Notes: generated by a model not told the origin, from the letters alone. A stretch of DNA of 64,000 bases from Lachnospiraceae bacterium (GCA_017517305.1 JAFWZV010000001.1:62001-126000); one strand, 5' to 3'; numbered from the stretch's first letter, positions 8,819 to 17,804 are shown. Numbers and translations: made by a program.

Positions 8819-10247
8819 GACAGGATACCTCCTCCTGATATAATGGAAATGTAATTTTGAATTCAGTACCTTCTCCTAAAATACTATCTACCTGCATTGT
8901 AGCTTGATGAGCGTCAAAGATAAGTGCTGCTAGGGAAAGTCCTAGTCCTGCACCGCCTTCCTTTCTGGAACGAGACTTATCCACCATGTAGAAAGCATCA
9001 CAGATTTTTGTTAGATGCTCCTTGGGAATTCCAACTCCGAAATCCTTTACTGATACAGTGACCTGTGAGTCCTTCATATTGCATGAAAATAAGATTTCAC
9101 TACCATTGGAGGAGGCTTTCCTTGCGTTGTCAATAAGGTTTATAAAGGCTGACTTTAGCAAATCTAAGTCTCCGTTAATGTAACAGCTTTCGCAGTTTAG
9201 GGTGAGCTTTATGCCTTTTGCTTTAAGCAATGGTTCTACGCTTTCTATTACCTCATTCATAAGCTTTTTGATATTTAGTTTCTTAGGTGTAATGCTATGC
9301 TGCTTGGTATATATGAATTCAAAAAGCTTCATTGACATAGCTTCAAGTCTCTGTCCTTCAGAAAAAATGTAGGAGGCAGCCATCATCTGTTGCTCCTTGG
9401 TTAGTTCTCTGGAACGAAGAGTATCAGCATAACCTATAATGGATGTCATAGGTGTCTTCAACTCGTGAGTGAAGTCTGCTACAAACTGCTCCTGACGAGT
9501 TACCATATTCTGTAGCTCCTCCATATGATTTTCTACAGAATCTGCCATATTATTATAAGTGTGGGCTAATTGACCTACCTCGTCTCTTGAGTTGATGGAG
9601 GTCCTGGCAGAATAATCTCCTTGTCCAAAGCTTTCGGAAACCTTTTGAAGCTTCTCCAAAGGCTTAGTAAGTAGAAAACTTAAGATGTACATAAAAACTG
9701 AGCAAAGAACTAATACTATAATAAGTAAAAGCTTATAATAGTCTGACTGTTGCTTCATCATAGTATATATAGAGGTAATATCTCTCTGGTTAATAATGTT
9801 AAGTCTTTTGTCCAGTAAAAGAGTACATGAGCTTACGGAAATGTAGTAGGAGCCATCTCGTTCTACAATGGTGTAATTTTTTTTGCCTACGTCCATTGTA
9901 GTCCACAAAGCCTGGTCGAAGGCATCATTAGAGCTGGAATAAATAATATTATTATTGTATGCCACTAACAAATCCGAATCATTTGCAGAGATGTTAGTAT
10001 ATACATTTTCACCAGCAGCTTCCAGCTTGTCCATAAGAACATTCTGGCTGTATGCGTTGTTGTTCATAATATTAAGTAATTCATATTCGATGCTAGCTTG
10101 GAATAGGTTATTTTCCTCTACAGAGTTTTCTATCTGTTGATTAAGGGCGAGACTGAAATTTTTCTCAATCATTAGATAACCTATAGTGCCTAGACATATA
10201 GAGATTACTATCATATTTATAATTAAAACCTTATACCTAAATTTCAT
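8811..10247 (-). CDS. HAMP-domain sensor histidine kinase
   Basis: This is a 478-residue membrane kinase. TM1 is at about residues 7-27, an extracytoplasmic sensing region at 28-170, TM2 at 172-194, and HAMP at 192-245. HisKA has the phosphoacceptor His261 in ADFTHELKTPMTSI. The ATPase domain shows NLIDNARKAS (N box) and GAGLGLS (G2 box). It probably phosphorylates the response regulator encoded 14 nt upstream. The start follows GGAGAAATTA. The signal sensed is unknown. Confidence 0.93.
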   Translation of the reverse strand: MKFRYKVLIINMIVISICLGTIGYLMIEKNFSLALNQQIENSVEENNLFQASIEYELLNIMNNNAYSQNVLMDKLEAAGENVYTNISANDSDLLVAYNNNIIYSSSNDAFDQALWTTMDVGKKNYTIVERDGSYYISVSSCTLLLDKRLNIINQRDITSIYTMMKQQSDYYKLLLIIVLVLCSVFMYILSFLLTKPLEKLQKVSESFGQGDYSARTSINSRDEVGQLAHTYNNMADSVENHMEELQNMVTRQEQFVADFTHELKTPMTSIIGYADTLRSRELTKEQQMMAASYIFSEGQRLEAMSMKLFEFIYTKQHSITPKKLNIKKLMNEVIESVEPLLKAKGIKLTLNCESCYINGDLDLLKSAFINLIDNARKASSNGSEILFSCNMKDSQVTVSVKDFGVGIPKEHLTKICDAFYMVDKSRSRKEGGAGLGLSLAALIFDAHQATMQVDSILGEGTEFKITFPLYQEEVSCHE

Positions 10248-10261
10248 TAATTTCTCCTATA

Positions 10262-10930
10262 CTAGTTGGTATCCTTTTTGCTTTCTAGTCTATAGCCTAC
10301 TCGATAAACTGTTTTAAGTGCGTGACTAAGGCCCATTTTCTTCCTAAGACGCTGAATATGAAGGTCAAGAGTTCTAGTGTCACCGTAAAAATCATTTTCC
10401 CATATGGTTTCGTAAATATTTTCTCTAAAGAGGGTAATATCAACGTTCCTGATAAGTAGTGCCAATAAGTCAAACTCCTTAGGGGTAAGTTCAACTGTAG
10501 CACCAGATTTGGTGGCAATCTTTGTCTCGGTGTTGATTACAATATCCTCAAATTCTAGAATTGATGAGGCCTTGTTAAATCTTCTTAGGACAACGTTAAC
10601 TCTTGCTAGAAGCTCCACCACCTGAAAAGGCTTTACAATATAGTCCTCAGCACCTTGGGTAAGTCCCTTGACTCTATCCTCTAAGGCACCCTTGGCAGTT
10701 ATGAAAATAACAGGAATGTTAAGGGGTTTTATGTATTCTAGTAATTCATAGCCGTCAACCTTTGGTAGCATTATGTCTAGTAGAACTAAATCGTAGCTAT
10801 GATTTTCCAGAAGATTAGCTGCCTCTAAGCCGTCAAAGGCCTGAGTACACTGATAGTTATTTGCACTAAGATTGATTGCTATTAGGTCAGATATTGGTTT
10901 TTCATCCTCTACAATAAGTATTTTAATCAT
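10262..10930 (-). CDS. OmpR-family response regulator
   Basis: The 222-residue protein has a receiver domain with Asp52 in LLDIMLPKVDGYE, conserved acidic residues VEDE near the N-terminus and Lys in FITAKG. A C-terminal winged helix shows LTPKEFDLLALL and TLDLHIQRLRKKM. It heads the three-gene minus-strand operon, with AGGAGATAAAT before the ATG. Two GATACA repeats 11 bp apart lie just upstream and may be an autoregulatory site. Confidence 0.93.
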   Translation of the reverse strand: MIKILIVEDEKPISDLIAINLSANNYQCTQAFDGLEAANLLENHSYDLVLLDIMLPKVDGYELLEYIKPLNIPVIFITAKGALEDRVKGLTQGAEDYIVKPFQVVELLARVNVVLRRFNKASSILEFEDIVINTETKIATKSGATVELTPKEFDLLALLIRNVDITLFRENIYETIWENDFYGDTRTLDLHIQRLRKKMGLSHALKTVYRVGYRLESKKDTN

Positions 10931-10976
10931 ATTTATCTCCTTGCATATTTATACACATATAATAATATCAGATAAA

Positions 10977-10993
10977 TGTATCCAAAGTGTATC
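10977..10993 (-). promoter_or_regulatory. 11-bp-spaced direct repeat upstream of the response regulator
   Basis: On the minus strand two GATACA hexamers start exactly 11 bp apart inside 11-mers that agree at 9 of 11 positions. OmpR/PhoB-type regulators commonly bind direct repeats with this helical spacing. The repeats lie 47-63 bp before the regulator start, next to a possible -35 region. Autoregulation is inferred. Confidence 0.4.
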
Positions 10994-11027
10994 AAATATG
11001 CAAAAAATACACAAGTTTAATAAGGGT

Positions 11028-11056
11028 TTGATTTATAAATTGTAATATAGTAGAAT
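11028..11056 (+). promoter_or_regulatory. Sigma-A-type promoter for the MurT/GatD-like pair
   Basis: TTGATT at 11028-11033 and TAGAAT at 11051-11056 are separated by 17 bp, about 40 bp before the start of the MurT-like gene. Confidence 0.6.
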
Positions 11057-11094
11057 ACTAAAGGTAGGTTTTGGAAGGATTTGGAGGTTTATTC

Positions 11095-12459
11095 ATGAAA
11101 AGAATACAATTTTTATTCGCCCTTTTGGTGGGTAAGATAATAATGGGATTAACTAAGATAATTCCAGGCGTATCAGGAACAACCTGGCCTGGTGGAATTG
11201 CAAATATATTGATGAAGAGGTTTCCAAAGTATTTTAAATTTGGTGACAATACAAGAATAGTTATGGTTACAGGTACAAGTGGTAAAACAACAACCACAGG
11301 TATGCTGGCTCAGCTTATTAAAAGCTGGGGAAAGACCATATGTACCAATGATATTGGTGCCAACATGGACAGAGGAATTGCAACAACCTTGATTAGAAAC
11401 TCTACCATGGGTGGACGAGTTAAGGCGGATTATGTTGTGTTAGAGGTAGACGAGAGATATCTTCCTATTATGACAAAGCTTATAGCACCACATGTGATTC
11501 TTGTGACAAATGTATTAAAGGATCAATCTCAGCGTAATGGAGAGCCAGGTGTTATTATGACTAAGCTGAAGGCTGCCATAGATGGAGATATGCACCTTAT
11601 ATTAAATGCCCATGAGCCAAATTCGGGTTCTCTTGGCTTTAATAAGGATAGTGTAAGCTATTATGGAGTGGCAGGAGATTCCACAGTGGCTATGGAATCT
11701 ATTGCAACTGATGTTAGTTGCTCTTGCCCTGTGTGTGGTGACTCTATACATTTTGAGTACGAGAACTTATTTAACATAGGAAAATATAGTTGCAAGGGCT
11801 GTGGCTTAAAGAGTGAGGAATCTGCAACAATTATAGCTGCGGATGCTGAGAATACTGCTTTTATCTGTGATGGTACAAGCTACAAGGTAAAATATATAAG
11901 TAAGGACTTTATGTATTGCTATGCTTCACTTATGGCATTTGCAAAGCATGAGGGGATTGATTCGCTCACCATTCAGAAATCTATTAATGATTTTAAAATT
12001 CAGAGTGGTCGTGTGGAGCAGATGAAGGCAGGAGACAAAACAATTAATTATCTTAGAATTAAGCAGGAAACTCCTGTAACTCTTCAAAGTGCTATAGATG
12101 TGGCTACTGCTGATAAGTCAGAGAAAATTGTAGTCTTAGATCTTAGTGAGATAGTAGATTTCAGTCCAAAGTATACAGGTATGTACTATGCCTATGATTG
12201 TAACTTTAGGAAATTTATGGATGGTTCAGTTGTCAAATACATTTGTATGTCTAAGACAGTGTGCTATGATGTAGCTACTAGACTTTACCTAGAGGGTGTG
12301 GACAAGAAGGATATCACAGTGATTCCTACAGATGATTATGATGTGCTACTAGCTGAACTTGAAAAATACGATACAAAGACAGTGTATCTACTTACATGGA
12401 TGCACTCCTACTATAGCTGTCTTGCCAGTATAGAAAAATACCAGAAAAAGGAGGTTTGA
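11095..12459 (+). CDS. murT: MurT-like Mur ligase (divergent lipid II amidation subunit)
   Basis: This 454-residue protein has a Mur-ligase central domain with P-loop GTSGKTTTTGML near residues 60-71. A four-cysteine zinc ribbon (CPVC and CKGC) interrupts the domain near residues 205-230, as in MurT. A C-terminal DUF1727-type domain follows. Family MurT with GatD amidates the Glu of lipid II. Here the conserved C-terminal block that normally reads like DxSWIWDxDFE is replaced by YYAYDCNF, and TYTAM by LTWMHS, so this is a divergent member. The start is ATG 11095 (GGAGG seven bases before), not the upstream TTG at 11071. The next gene overlaps or abuts and encodes the GatD-like partner. Confidence 0.8.
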   Translation: MKRIQFLFALLVGKIIMGLTKIIPGVSGTTWPGGIANILMKRFPKYFKFGDNTRIVMVTGTSGKTTTTGMLAQLIKSWGKTICTNDIGANMDRGIATTLIRNSTMGGRVKADYVVLEVDERYLPIMTKLIAPHVILVTNVLKDQSQRNGEPGVIMTKLKAAIDGDMHLILNAHEPNSGSLGFNKDSVSYYGVAGDSTVAMESIATDVSCSCPVCGDSIHFEYENLFNIGKYSCKGCGLKSEESATIIAADAENTAFICDGTSYKVKYISKDFMYCYASLMAFAKHEGIDSLTIQKSINDFKIQSGRVEQMKAGDKTINYLRIKQETPVTLQSAIDVATADKSEKIVVLDLSEIVDFSPKYTGMYYAYDCNFRKFMDGSVVKYICMSKTVCYDVATRLYLEGVDKKDITVIPTDDYDVLLAELEKYDTKTVYLLTWMHSYYSCLASIEKYQKKEV

Positions 12460-12464
12460 TAGTT

Positions 12465-13244
12465 ATGATGTTGAATATAGCATGGGTTTATCCAGACATA
12501 CTTAACCTTCATGGTGATAGAGGAAATATTATGGCCTTGAGCAAAATAGCAGAAGCTATGGGTATTGAGGCTAATATTACAAAGATAAATTATGGTGATA
12601 CTATAGATTTTGATAATACAGACCTTATTTTTATGGGTGCTGGTCAGCTTAGAGATGTTACTCATGTGGTAAAGAATATGAGTGCTTGGGAAGATAATAT
12701 TAAAGACTATGTTGAAAAGGGTGGATATGTACTAGCTATTGGCTCCACAGGCTGTGTATTAGGTAAGAAGCTTACCATAGAAGGTGGAGATACAGTAGAT
12801 GGACTTGGAGTTCTTGATATAACTGCCAAGGAACTGTGCAGAACTAAGATGCCATATGTAACCAAAGAGGTTTATGGAGACGATATTTGGTGGAACTATA
12901 AGGATATGGAAATTCTTGGTAACCAGATTCAAAGAGTGGATTATACCTTAGGTGATGTTAAGCCACTAGGAGAGGTAATGTATGGATATGGAAATAATCT
13001 GGGTGGACAAGAAGGTGCAAGATATAACAATGTTTTGCTTACTAACACAGTAGGCCCACTTCTTTCATCAAATCCATGGTTTGGTGCAGATTTGTTAAGT
13101 GAAATTATGGAATCTAAGGGAGAAAAGGTATCTACGGATTTGGAGAAACTGGAATTTCTAGATTATGCCAAGGAGGCAGCAGTACTTCGCAAAAAGTTTA
13201 TCAAAGAAAAATTTAAACTACCAGGAATAATTCATAAAGCATAA
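12465..13244 (+). CDS. gatD: GatD-like glutamine amidotransferase with apparently lost catalytic residues
   Basis: This 259-residue protein has the GatD/CobB-CobQ-like class I amidotransferase fold: MLNIAWVYPDILNLHGDRGN at the N-terminus, MGAGQLRD near 57-64, and YGNNLGGQEGARYNN near 169-186. Canonical GatD has a Cys nucleophile in a segment like AICGGYQVLG. This protein reads AIGSTGCVLG at 91-100, placing Gly93 at the nucleophile position. The canonical TYLHGPLL catalytic His is replaced by Val in TNTVGPLL. It may therefore not hydrolyse glutamine. The start ATG 12465 (or 12468) is chosen over TTG 12456 because GGAGG is at 12450-12454. It forms an operon with the MurT-like gene. Confidence 0.78.
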   Translation: MMLNIAWVYPDILNLHGDRGNIMALSKIAEAMGIEANITKINYGDTIDFDNTDLIFMGAGQLRDVTHVVKNMSAWEDNIKDYVEKGGYVLAIGSTGCVLGKKLTIEGGDTVDGLGVLDITAKELCRTKMPYVTKEVYGDDIWWNYKDMEILGNQIQRVDYTLGDVKPLGEVMYGYGNNLGGQEGARYNNVLLTNTVGPLLSSNPWFGADLLSEIMESKGEKVSTDLEKLEFLDYAKEAAVLRKKFIKEKFKLPGIIHKA

Positions 13245-13245
13245 A

Positions 13246-13275
13246 AATACGAGGAGACTATCTCCTCGTATTTTT
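13246..13275 (+). terminator. Rho-independent terminator after the GatD-like gene
   Basis: A 12-bp stem (arms 13246-13257 and 13261-13272) with a 3-nt loop is followed by a T-run. The matching A-run on the left may let it also serve the convergent racemase gene. Confidence 0.85.
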
Positions 13276-13298
13276 GTGTTATGGAAATCAAGTGGGCT

Positions 13299-14339
13299 TC
13301 AGTCTGCTTGATTTATATATTGTTTGTTGATAAATGAACCTGCAAAGGCGGTCATAAGAGCGCCGTATTCTAAGTGGAAGGTTAGCTCGTCACCAGACTT
13401 AAATTCAGGTGCATCTGTTAAGTCTACTACGCATTCGTCAGAGCAACCACCTAAAACCTTTACCCTATTATCCCTAGGAATAATGTGGTCAAGCTGAAGA
13501 TCCTGTTTGCCTATGGCAAGTATACCTCTTCTCATAATATCTCCAGAAGGAGTTTTCTTCTCATAAACCTCTATAATTGGCACATGAAGCGTAAATACAT
13601 CTGTTTCATATCCAGGAATAAAAGTGTTATCGGAAGGGTCTCGGCCTAGCATAATAGCCTCTCCCATTCTAAGCTGATTAAACTCTTCAGGAAAACACCT
13701 TTCATCAGATAAAAGCATTGATACAGAGCTTGAGTTGCCACCAGAAATCACTGGATTAGGGGTGTCATAAAATGGCATAATAAGCTTATGTAGATTAACC
13801 AGGTCCTGCATATTTTTTTCATCAGGTAGGTATCCTAAGAAGCAGTTGTAGTTGGTAGCTATTCCTGTTAGCTTAAGATTTTCACTGGTGTGAACAAAGG
13901 CGGCACAGGAGAGAAGAGTATCTTGTTCCGTATATATAATACCATCTCTCAAATCCCCTAAATCTACCAAGAGGATAATATTATGAGTGACATTAGCTTT
14001 AGCTGCCTCCTTATCCAAAGCCATAATAGTTTTAAGGTCAGTCTGTAAACTGGTATCACAGTGTTTTACTATATCAGGAGCTTCTCCTACAAAGCCAGGT
14101 CTAATAAGGAAACGTTCTTTAGGAGTGTCCATTTTTGCAAAATTATCTAGTCTAGAGTCTGCAATAATTGACACATCGGCTTGATTAAAACAGTCTATAA
14201 TAGGCTGGTCTGAGCAGATGCTTTTAACTACTGGAGCTAGATTTATGGATTTTGCTTTGCATAAATCTAAAGTATGTTGTATATTATATTTCAGTTTGTT
14301 AAGATTTATGGTAATATATACCTTACTGAGTAAATTCAT
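13299..14339 (-). CDS. Alanine/ornithine racemase-family PLP enzyme
   Basis: This 346-residue protein of the alanine racemase fold III family has the expected N-terminus (VYITINLNKLKYNI) and the PLP-lysine region APVVKSICSD near residues 35-45, closer to ornithine-racemase-type proteins than to Alr. It ends with a short C-terminal beta domain. It probably interconverts L- and D-amino acids; the substrate cannot be read from sequence. The start at 14339 is preferred over the 22-residue-longer frame because GGAGAG lies nine bases before it. It converges on the MurT/GatD-like operon, so a shared cell-wall role is plausible but not shown. Confidence 0.75.
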   Translation of the reverse strand: MNLLSKVYITINLNKLKYNIQHTLDLCKAKSINLAPVVKSICSDQPIIDCFNQADVSIIADSRLDNFAKMDTPKERFLIRPGFVGEAPDIVKHCDTSLQTDLKTIMALDKEAAKANVTHNIILLVDLGDLRDGIIYTEQDTLLSCAAFVHTSENLKLTGIATNYNCFLGYLPDEKNMQDLVNLHKLIMPFYDTPNPVISGGNSSSVSMLLSDERCFPEEFNQLRMGEAIMLGRDPSDNTFIPGYETDVFTLHVPIIEVYEKKTPSGDIMRRGILAIGKQDLQLDHIIPRDNRVKVLGGCSDECVVDLTDAPEFKSGDELTFHLEYGALMTAFAGSFINKQYINQAD

Positions 14340-14439
14340 ATTAATACTCTCCATTTGATATGATATAAAAGATACTACAAGATAAGTGAGAAAAATGCAA
14401 GTCATATAGGAGAGAGAAAATTATGATGAGGTGTTTTAA

Positions 14440-15960
14440 ATGCAGGAAAGCAGAGTGTCAAATGCATCTAGAAATTTAGTATTTGGAATGTTTTTGAAGG
14501 GATATCAGATATTGATGCCATTTCTTATGAGAACAGCTATGATGAAATTCATGGGTATGGAATATCTTGGCTTAAATAGCCTGTTTGGTTCTGTACTTTG
14601 GGTTCTTAATTTGGCGGAATTAGGAGTTGGTTCAGCTATGGTTTATAGCATGTACCAGCCTATTATAGATGGAGATAAGAAGGAGATATGCGCGCTTCTT
14701 AATTTGTACAAAAAGTATTATCGAGTTATAGGTGCCGTTATAGCTATAGTAGGACTTATTCTCACACCTTTTATTCCACATTTGATTAAGGGAGATGTTC
14801 CTAGTGATACAAATGTGTATATAGTATATCTTCTTAATCTATTATGTACAGTAATGACATATTGGTTGTTTGCATATAAGAACAGCTTGCTTGTAGCTCA
14901 TCAGAGAAATGATGTGGCCAGCAAGGTTATGCTAGTTACTAATACATTTCAGTATGGTGTGCAGTTTTTAATAGTAATACTGCTTCAGGATTATTATTGG
15001 TATCTTGTGACTGCTATTATAACTCAGGTATGTACTAATATCATTACAGCCAAGATGGCTAGTAAGCTATATCCTGATTATCAACCAGAGGGGCAGCTGC
15101 CTCGAAGTCATGTGGAAAATATTAATGGCAAGATAAAGGATTTGTTTACTTCAAAGCTGGGAAATGTAATTGTATCCTCCTGTGACTCAATTGTAATATC
15201 AGCCTTTTTAGGCCTTACCATTCTTGGAGTATACCAGAATTATTATTATATCCTTACTGCTGTAATGGGTATAGTAAAGGTGGTATTTGACTCCTGTACT
15301 GCGGGAATTGGAAATAGTATATTGGTAGATTCTGAGGAGAAAAACTATAAGGACCTAAAGAAGCTTACCTTTGTTACTGCCTGGCTTACAGGCTTTTGTA
15401 GTGCATGTCTTCTGTGCTTGTTCCAACCATTTATGGAGCTTTGGGCAGGTAAGGAGTCTATGTTTTCTTTTAGTGCAGTGGTTTGCTTCGTGGTATATTT
15501 CTTCGTGGATCAGATGAACCAGCTTCTCCTTACCTACAAGGATGCAGCAGGAATATGGCATGAGGATAGATTTAGACCATTGGTCACAGCATTTACTAAT
15601 CTTATATTGAATATTATTTTAATTCAGTTCTGGGGAGTATATGGAGTGCTTTGGGCAACTGTAATTTCTAAGGTTGCTGTGGGAATGCCATGGCTTTTCT
15701 ACAATCTTTCTACAGTTTTGTTTAAGAGGAATATGAAGAAATACATTATAAGAATGTTGGGCTATGGCATTATTACAGCTATTGTATGTGCAGTAACATA
15801 TTTTGCATGTACAATTGTTACTTCTGGTGGAATTGTGGAGCTTATACTTAAGGCTTTAATGTGTGTAGTAGTGTCCAATCTTTTATTTTTACTTATATTC
15901 TTTAAGACAAAGGAATTTGCAGAAACTAAGAAAATAGTATTAAGAATATTGAAGAGATAA
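14440..15960 (+). CDS. Polysaccharide flippase (Wzx/MVF-type membrane protein)
   Basis: This 506-residue integral membrane protein has about 12-14 hydrophobic segments and the N-terminal pattern RNLVFGMFLKGYQILMPFLMRTAMMKFMGMEYLGLNSLF-like region typical of lipopolysaccharide/teichoic-acid flippases in the MOP superfamily. It probably moves lipid-linked glycans across the membrane. There are no glycosyltransferases next to it. Two minus-strand ones lie 17 kb away, with no evidence of a link. It is followed by a separate promoter for a lipoprotein gene. Confidence 0.85.
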   Translation: MQESRVSNASRNLVFGMFLKGYQILMPFLMRTAMMKFMGMEYLGLNSLFGSVLWVLNLAELGVGSAMVYSMYQPIIDGDKKEICALLNLYKKYYRVIGAVIAIVGLILTPFIPHLIKGDVPSDTNVYIVYLLNLLCTVMTYWLFAYKNSLLVAHQRNDVASKVMLVTNTFQYGVQFLIVILLQDYYWYLVTAIITQVCTNIITAKMASKLYPDYQPEGQLPRSHVENINGKIKDLFTSKLGNVIVSSCDSIVISAFLGLTILGVYQNYYYILTAVMGIVKVVFDSCTAGIGNSILVDSEEKNYKDLKKLTFVTAWLTGFCSACLLCLFQPFMELWAGKESMFSFSAVVCFVVYFFVDQMNQLLLTYKDAAGIWHEDRFRPLVTAFTNLILNIILIQFWGVYGVLWATVISKVAVGMPWLFYNLSTVLFKRNMKKYIIRMLGYGIITAIVCAVTYFACTIVTSGGIVELILKALMCVVVSNLLFLLIFFKTKEFAETKKIVLRILKR

Positions 15961-15986
15961 ATCTTTGGAAATATTTTTAAAGAACA

Positions 15987-16015
15987 TTGAAAGTCTGTGT
16001 CGAATTAAGTATAAT
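15987..16015 (+). promoter_or_regulatory. Sigma-A-type promoter for the lipoprotein gene
   Basis: TTGAAA at 15987-15992 and TATAAT at 16010-16015 are separated by 17 bp. The downstream start codon is about 30 bp away. Confidence 0.7.
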
Positions 16016-16044
16016 TAATATATATTACTTTTTTTGGAGGAATT

Positions 16045-17022
16045 ATGAAGAAGATACGCAGACTTGGCACCCTAATGGTTTCAGTACTGGTGATGATGAC
16101 CCTAGGTGCTTGTAATAAAAATAAAGATGAATTAGTCTTGGTGACTACAGAAAGTACAACAATGACTGAAGCAACAACAGAGGCTTCAACAGAAGAACTG
16201 ATTACAGAGGTTGCCACAGAGGAAGCACAGGGGGCGGAAAATTCTATCTCTTTTGAAGATATGTATGATTGTAATAAGGGAGACACACTTTTGGCTGGTG
16301 GAGAAAGCTATGGTGTAAATACAATATATTATTCTGGAGAAGAGGAGAGCTATTCTGAATATGAGTTTTTAGGCTTTGATAATACAGGTATGTATGCCCA
16401 GGTGTATGAAAATTCTGATGGACGTGTAGAGGTACTGGATGTTGCTAATTCATATTGGTATGTGTTTGAAGAGAATCAGCTATCAGTGTTAATTTATCCT
16501 GAGCCACTTGTTGCAGCTGCAATAATTGATTCTAATCATAACTCTATGATTTTTGGGTTGTCTGGAAGGGAAGACGGTACGGAGGTTGTAGAGAATGTAT
16601 ATAGACGAGAAGGAAAGCTTATAGTTGAGACTGTATACAATGATGCTTCTGGAGAAAACTATATGTTAGAATATACATTGAATGATGATTGGATAGTTGA
16701 GGAATTTTACTGCTATGATAGTAGTAAAAGAAAAATGTCATATTCTTTAGTAACTGCCGGAGATACTTATGAGATACCAGATTTAATTACTGAAGCTCAG
16801 GCAATGGTGGATGGATATAGAACAATAACCTTTACATATGTGAATGAGGATCAGATTGATATGACTTATTATACTCCGTTGAATGTTCCTATTGAGCTTA
16901 GCTTAATGGAATATGTAGCTTACAGTGATCAGGAGTGTACAGTGGAATGGGCTTTGGATGAGCCTGGTGAAGATGGGGTTTACAAGGATGTAACCATATA
17001 TTTGAAGAAAAATGTTGACTAG
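16045..17022 (+). CDS. Lipoprotein of unknown function
   Basis: This 325-residue protein has a positively charged N-terminus, a hydrophobic core and a lipobox LGAC with the acylated Cys near residue 23. A Thr/Glu-rich linker (TTESTTMTEATTEASTEE-like) follows, as in many Lachnospiraceae surface lipoproteins. The rest is acidic and beta-rich with no family I recognise. GGAGG precedes the ATG. It ends 34 nt before a FliD-like gene, with no terminator between them, so they may share a transcript. Confidence 0.75.
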   Translation: MKKIRRLGTLMVSVLVMMTLGACNKNKDELVLVTTESTTMTEATTEASTEELITEVATEEAQGAENSISFEDMYDCNKGDTLLAGGESYGVNTIYYSGEEESYSEYEFLGFDNTGMYAQVYENSDGRVEVLDVANSYWYVFEENQLSVLIYPEPLVAAAIIDSNHNSMIFGLSGREDGTEVVENVYRREGKLIVETVYNDASGENYMLEYTLNDDWIVEEFYCYDSSKRKMSYSLVTAGDTYEIPDLITEAQAMVDGYRTITFTYVNEDQIDMTYYTPLNVPIELSLMEYVAYSDQECTVEWALDEPGEDGVYKDVTIYLKKNVD

Positions 17023-17056
17023 TGTGTTAATGTAGTACCAAGGAAGGAGAATGATT

Positions 17057-17746
17057 ATGAGCTTTTTAAATGTATCAAATACCTACGATTATATGAATAA
17101 CTTTTTTGGAGCATCAGCTACAAATGGCTCATCTGGAGCAAATAATTTCTTAGGCGATTATTATGCTGTACAGAATGGTTCGTATTATAAGTTGGCAAAG
17201 AACTTTTATGCTAAGGCTGCTGCAGAGGAGAAGATTAGCGACTCGGTTGATGAAAAAAGTGTGGAGCTTGTGAAATCAGGGGCTGAGGAAGCTATAAACT
17301 CTTTAAACAAGCTTATGGATGAGGGATTGTTTGAAAAGGGCGAATCTGATGATAAGGATGCAATTCTTGATAAGCTTAATTCATTTGTAAAGGATTATAA
17401 TGCCATGATTAATAATGCAGGTGAGATGGATGGGGAGAATTCCCTTAAAGCTGGTGTAAGATTAGTTGACCAGATGAAGGTATATAAATCTGCATTGTCT
17501 AGAATAGGCGTAAGTATTGAGAGTGATAATACACTAAAGGTTGATGAGGATGCATTTAAGGAATCAGATATTTCAGATGTAAAGAATCTGTTTACAGGTA
17601 ATGTGTCTATGGCTAAGAATATTCAGTCAAAGCTTTTGCAGGTGTATTCATCTGCTAATATGGATCTTAAATCTACAGACGGACTTTATTCAGCACAGGC
17701 GATTAAGAATGTTACTCTTGGAAGCATGTTTGACAGTATAACCTAG
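17057..17746 (+). CDS. Short FliD-like protein (C-terminal domain only)
   Basis: This 229-residue protein resembles the C-terminal half of the flagellar cap protein FliD: LDKLNSFVKDYNAMIN near residues 95-113, KVYKSALSRIGVSIESDNTLKVDEDAF around 138-170, then VKNLFTG. The FliD N-terminal domain and a signal peptide are both missing. Full FliD is usually over 400 residues. No flagellar gene (fliS, flaG, fliC) is nearby. The ATG 17057 has AAGGAG seven bases before it; ATG 17051 is too close. It may be an exported cap-like or adaptor protein, or a remnant, but the frame is intact. Confidence 0.65.
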   Translation: MSFLNVSNTYDYMNNFFGASATNGSSGANNFLGDYYAVQNGSYYKLAKNFYAKAAAEEKISDSVDEKSVELVKSGAEEAINSLNKLMDEGLFEKGESDDKDAILDKLNSFVKDYNAMINNAGEMDGENSLKAGVRLVDQMKVYKSALSRIGVSIESDNTLKVDEDAFKESDISDVKNLFTGNVSMAKNIQSKLLQVYSSANMDLKSTDGLYSAQAIKNVTLGSMFDSIT

Positions 17747-17759
17747 GCTTTGTATAATT

Positions 17760-17790
17760 AATGGGACTCTTGATGGGTCCCATTTGTTTT
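17760..17790 (+). terminator. Terminator between the FliD-like gene and the pseudouridine synthase gene
   Basis: An 8-bp stem (17760-17767 with 17777-17784) has a 9-nt loop and is followed by TGTTTT. It lies directly after the FliD-like stop codon. Confidence 0.6.
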
Positions 17791-17804
17791 GTGGAGGGGA
17801 AAAT

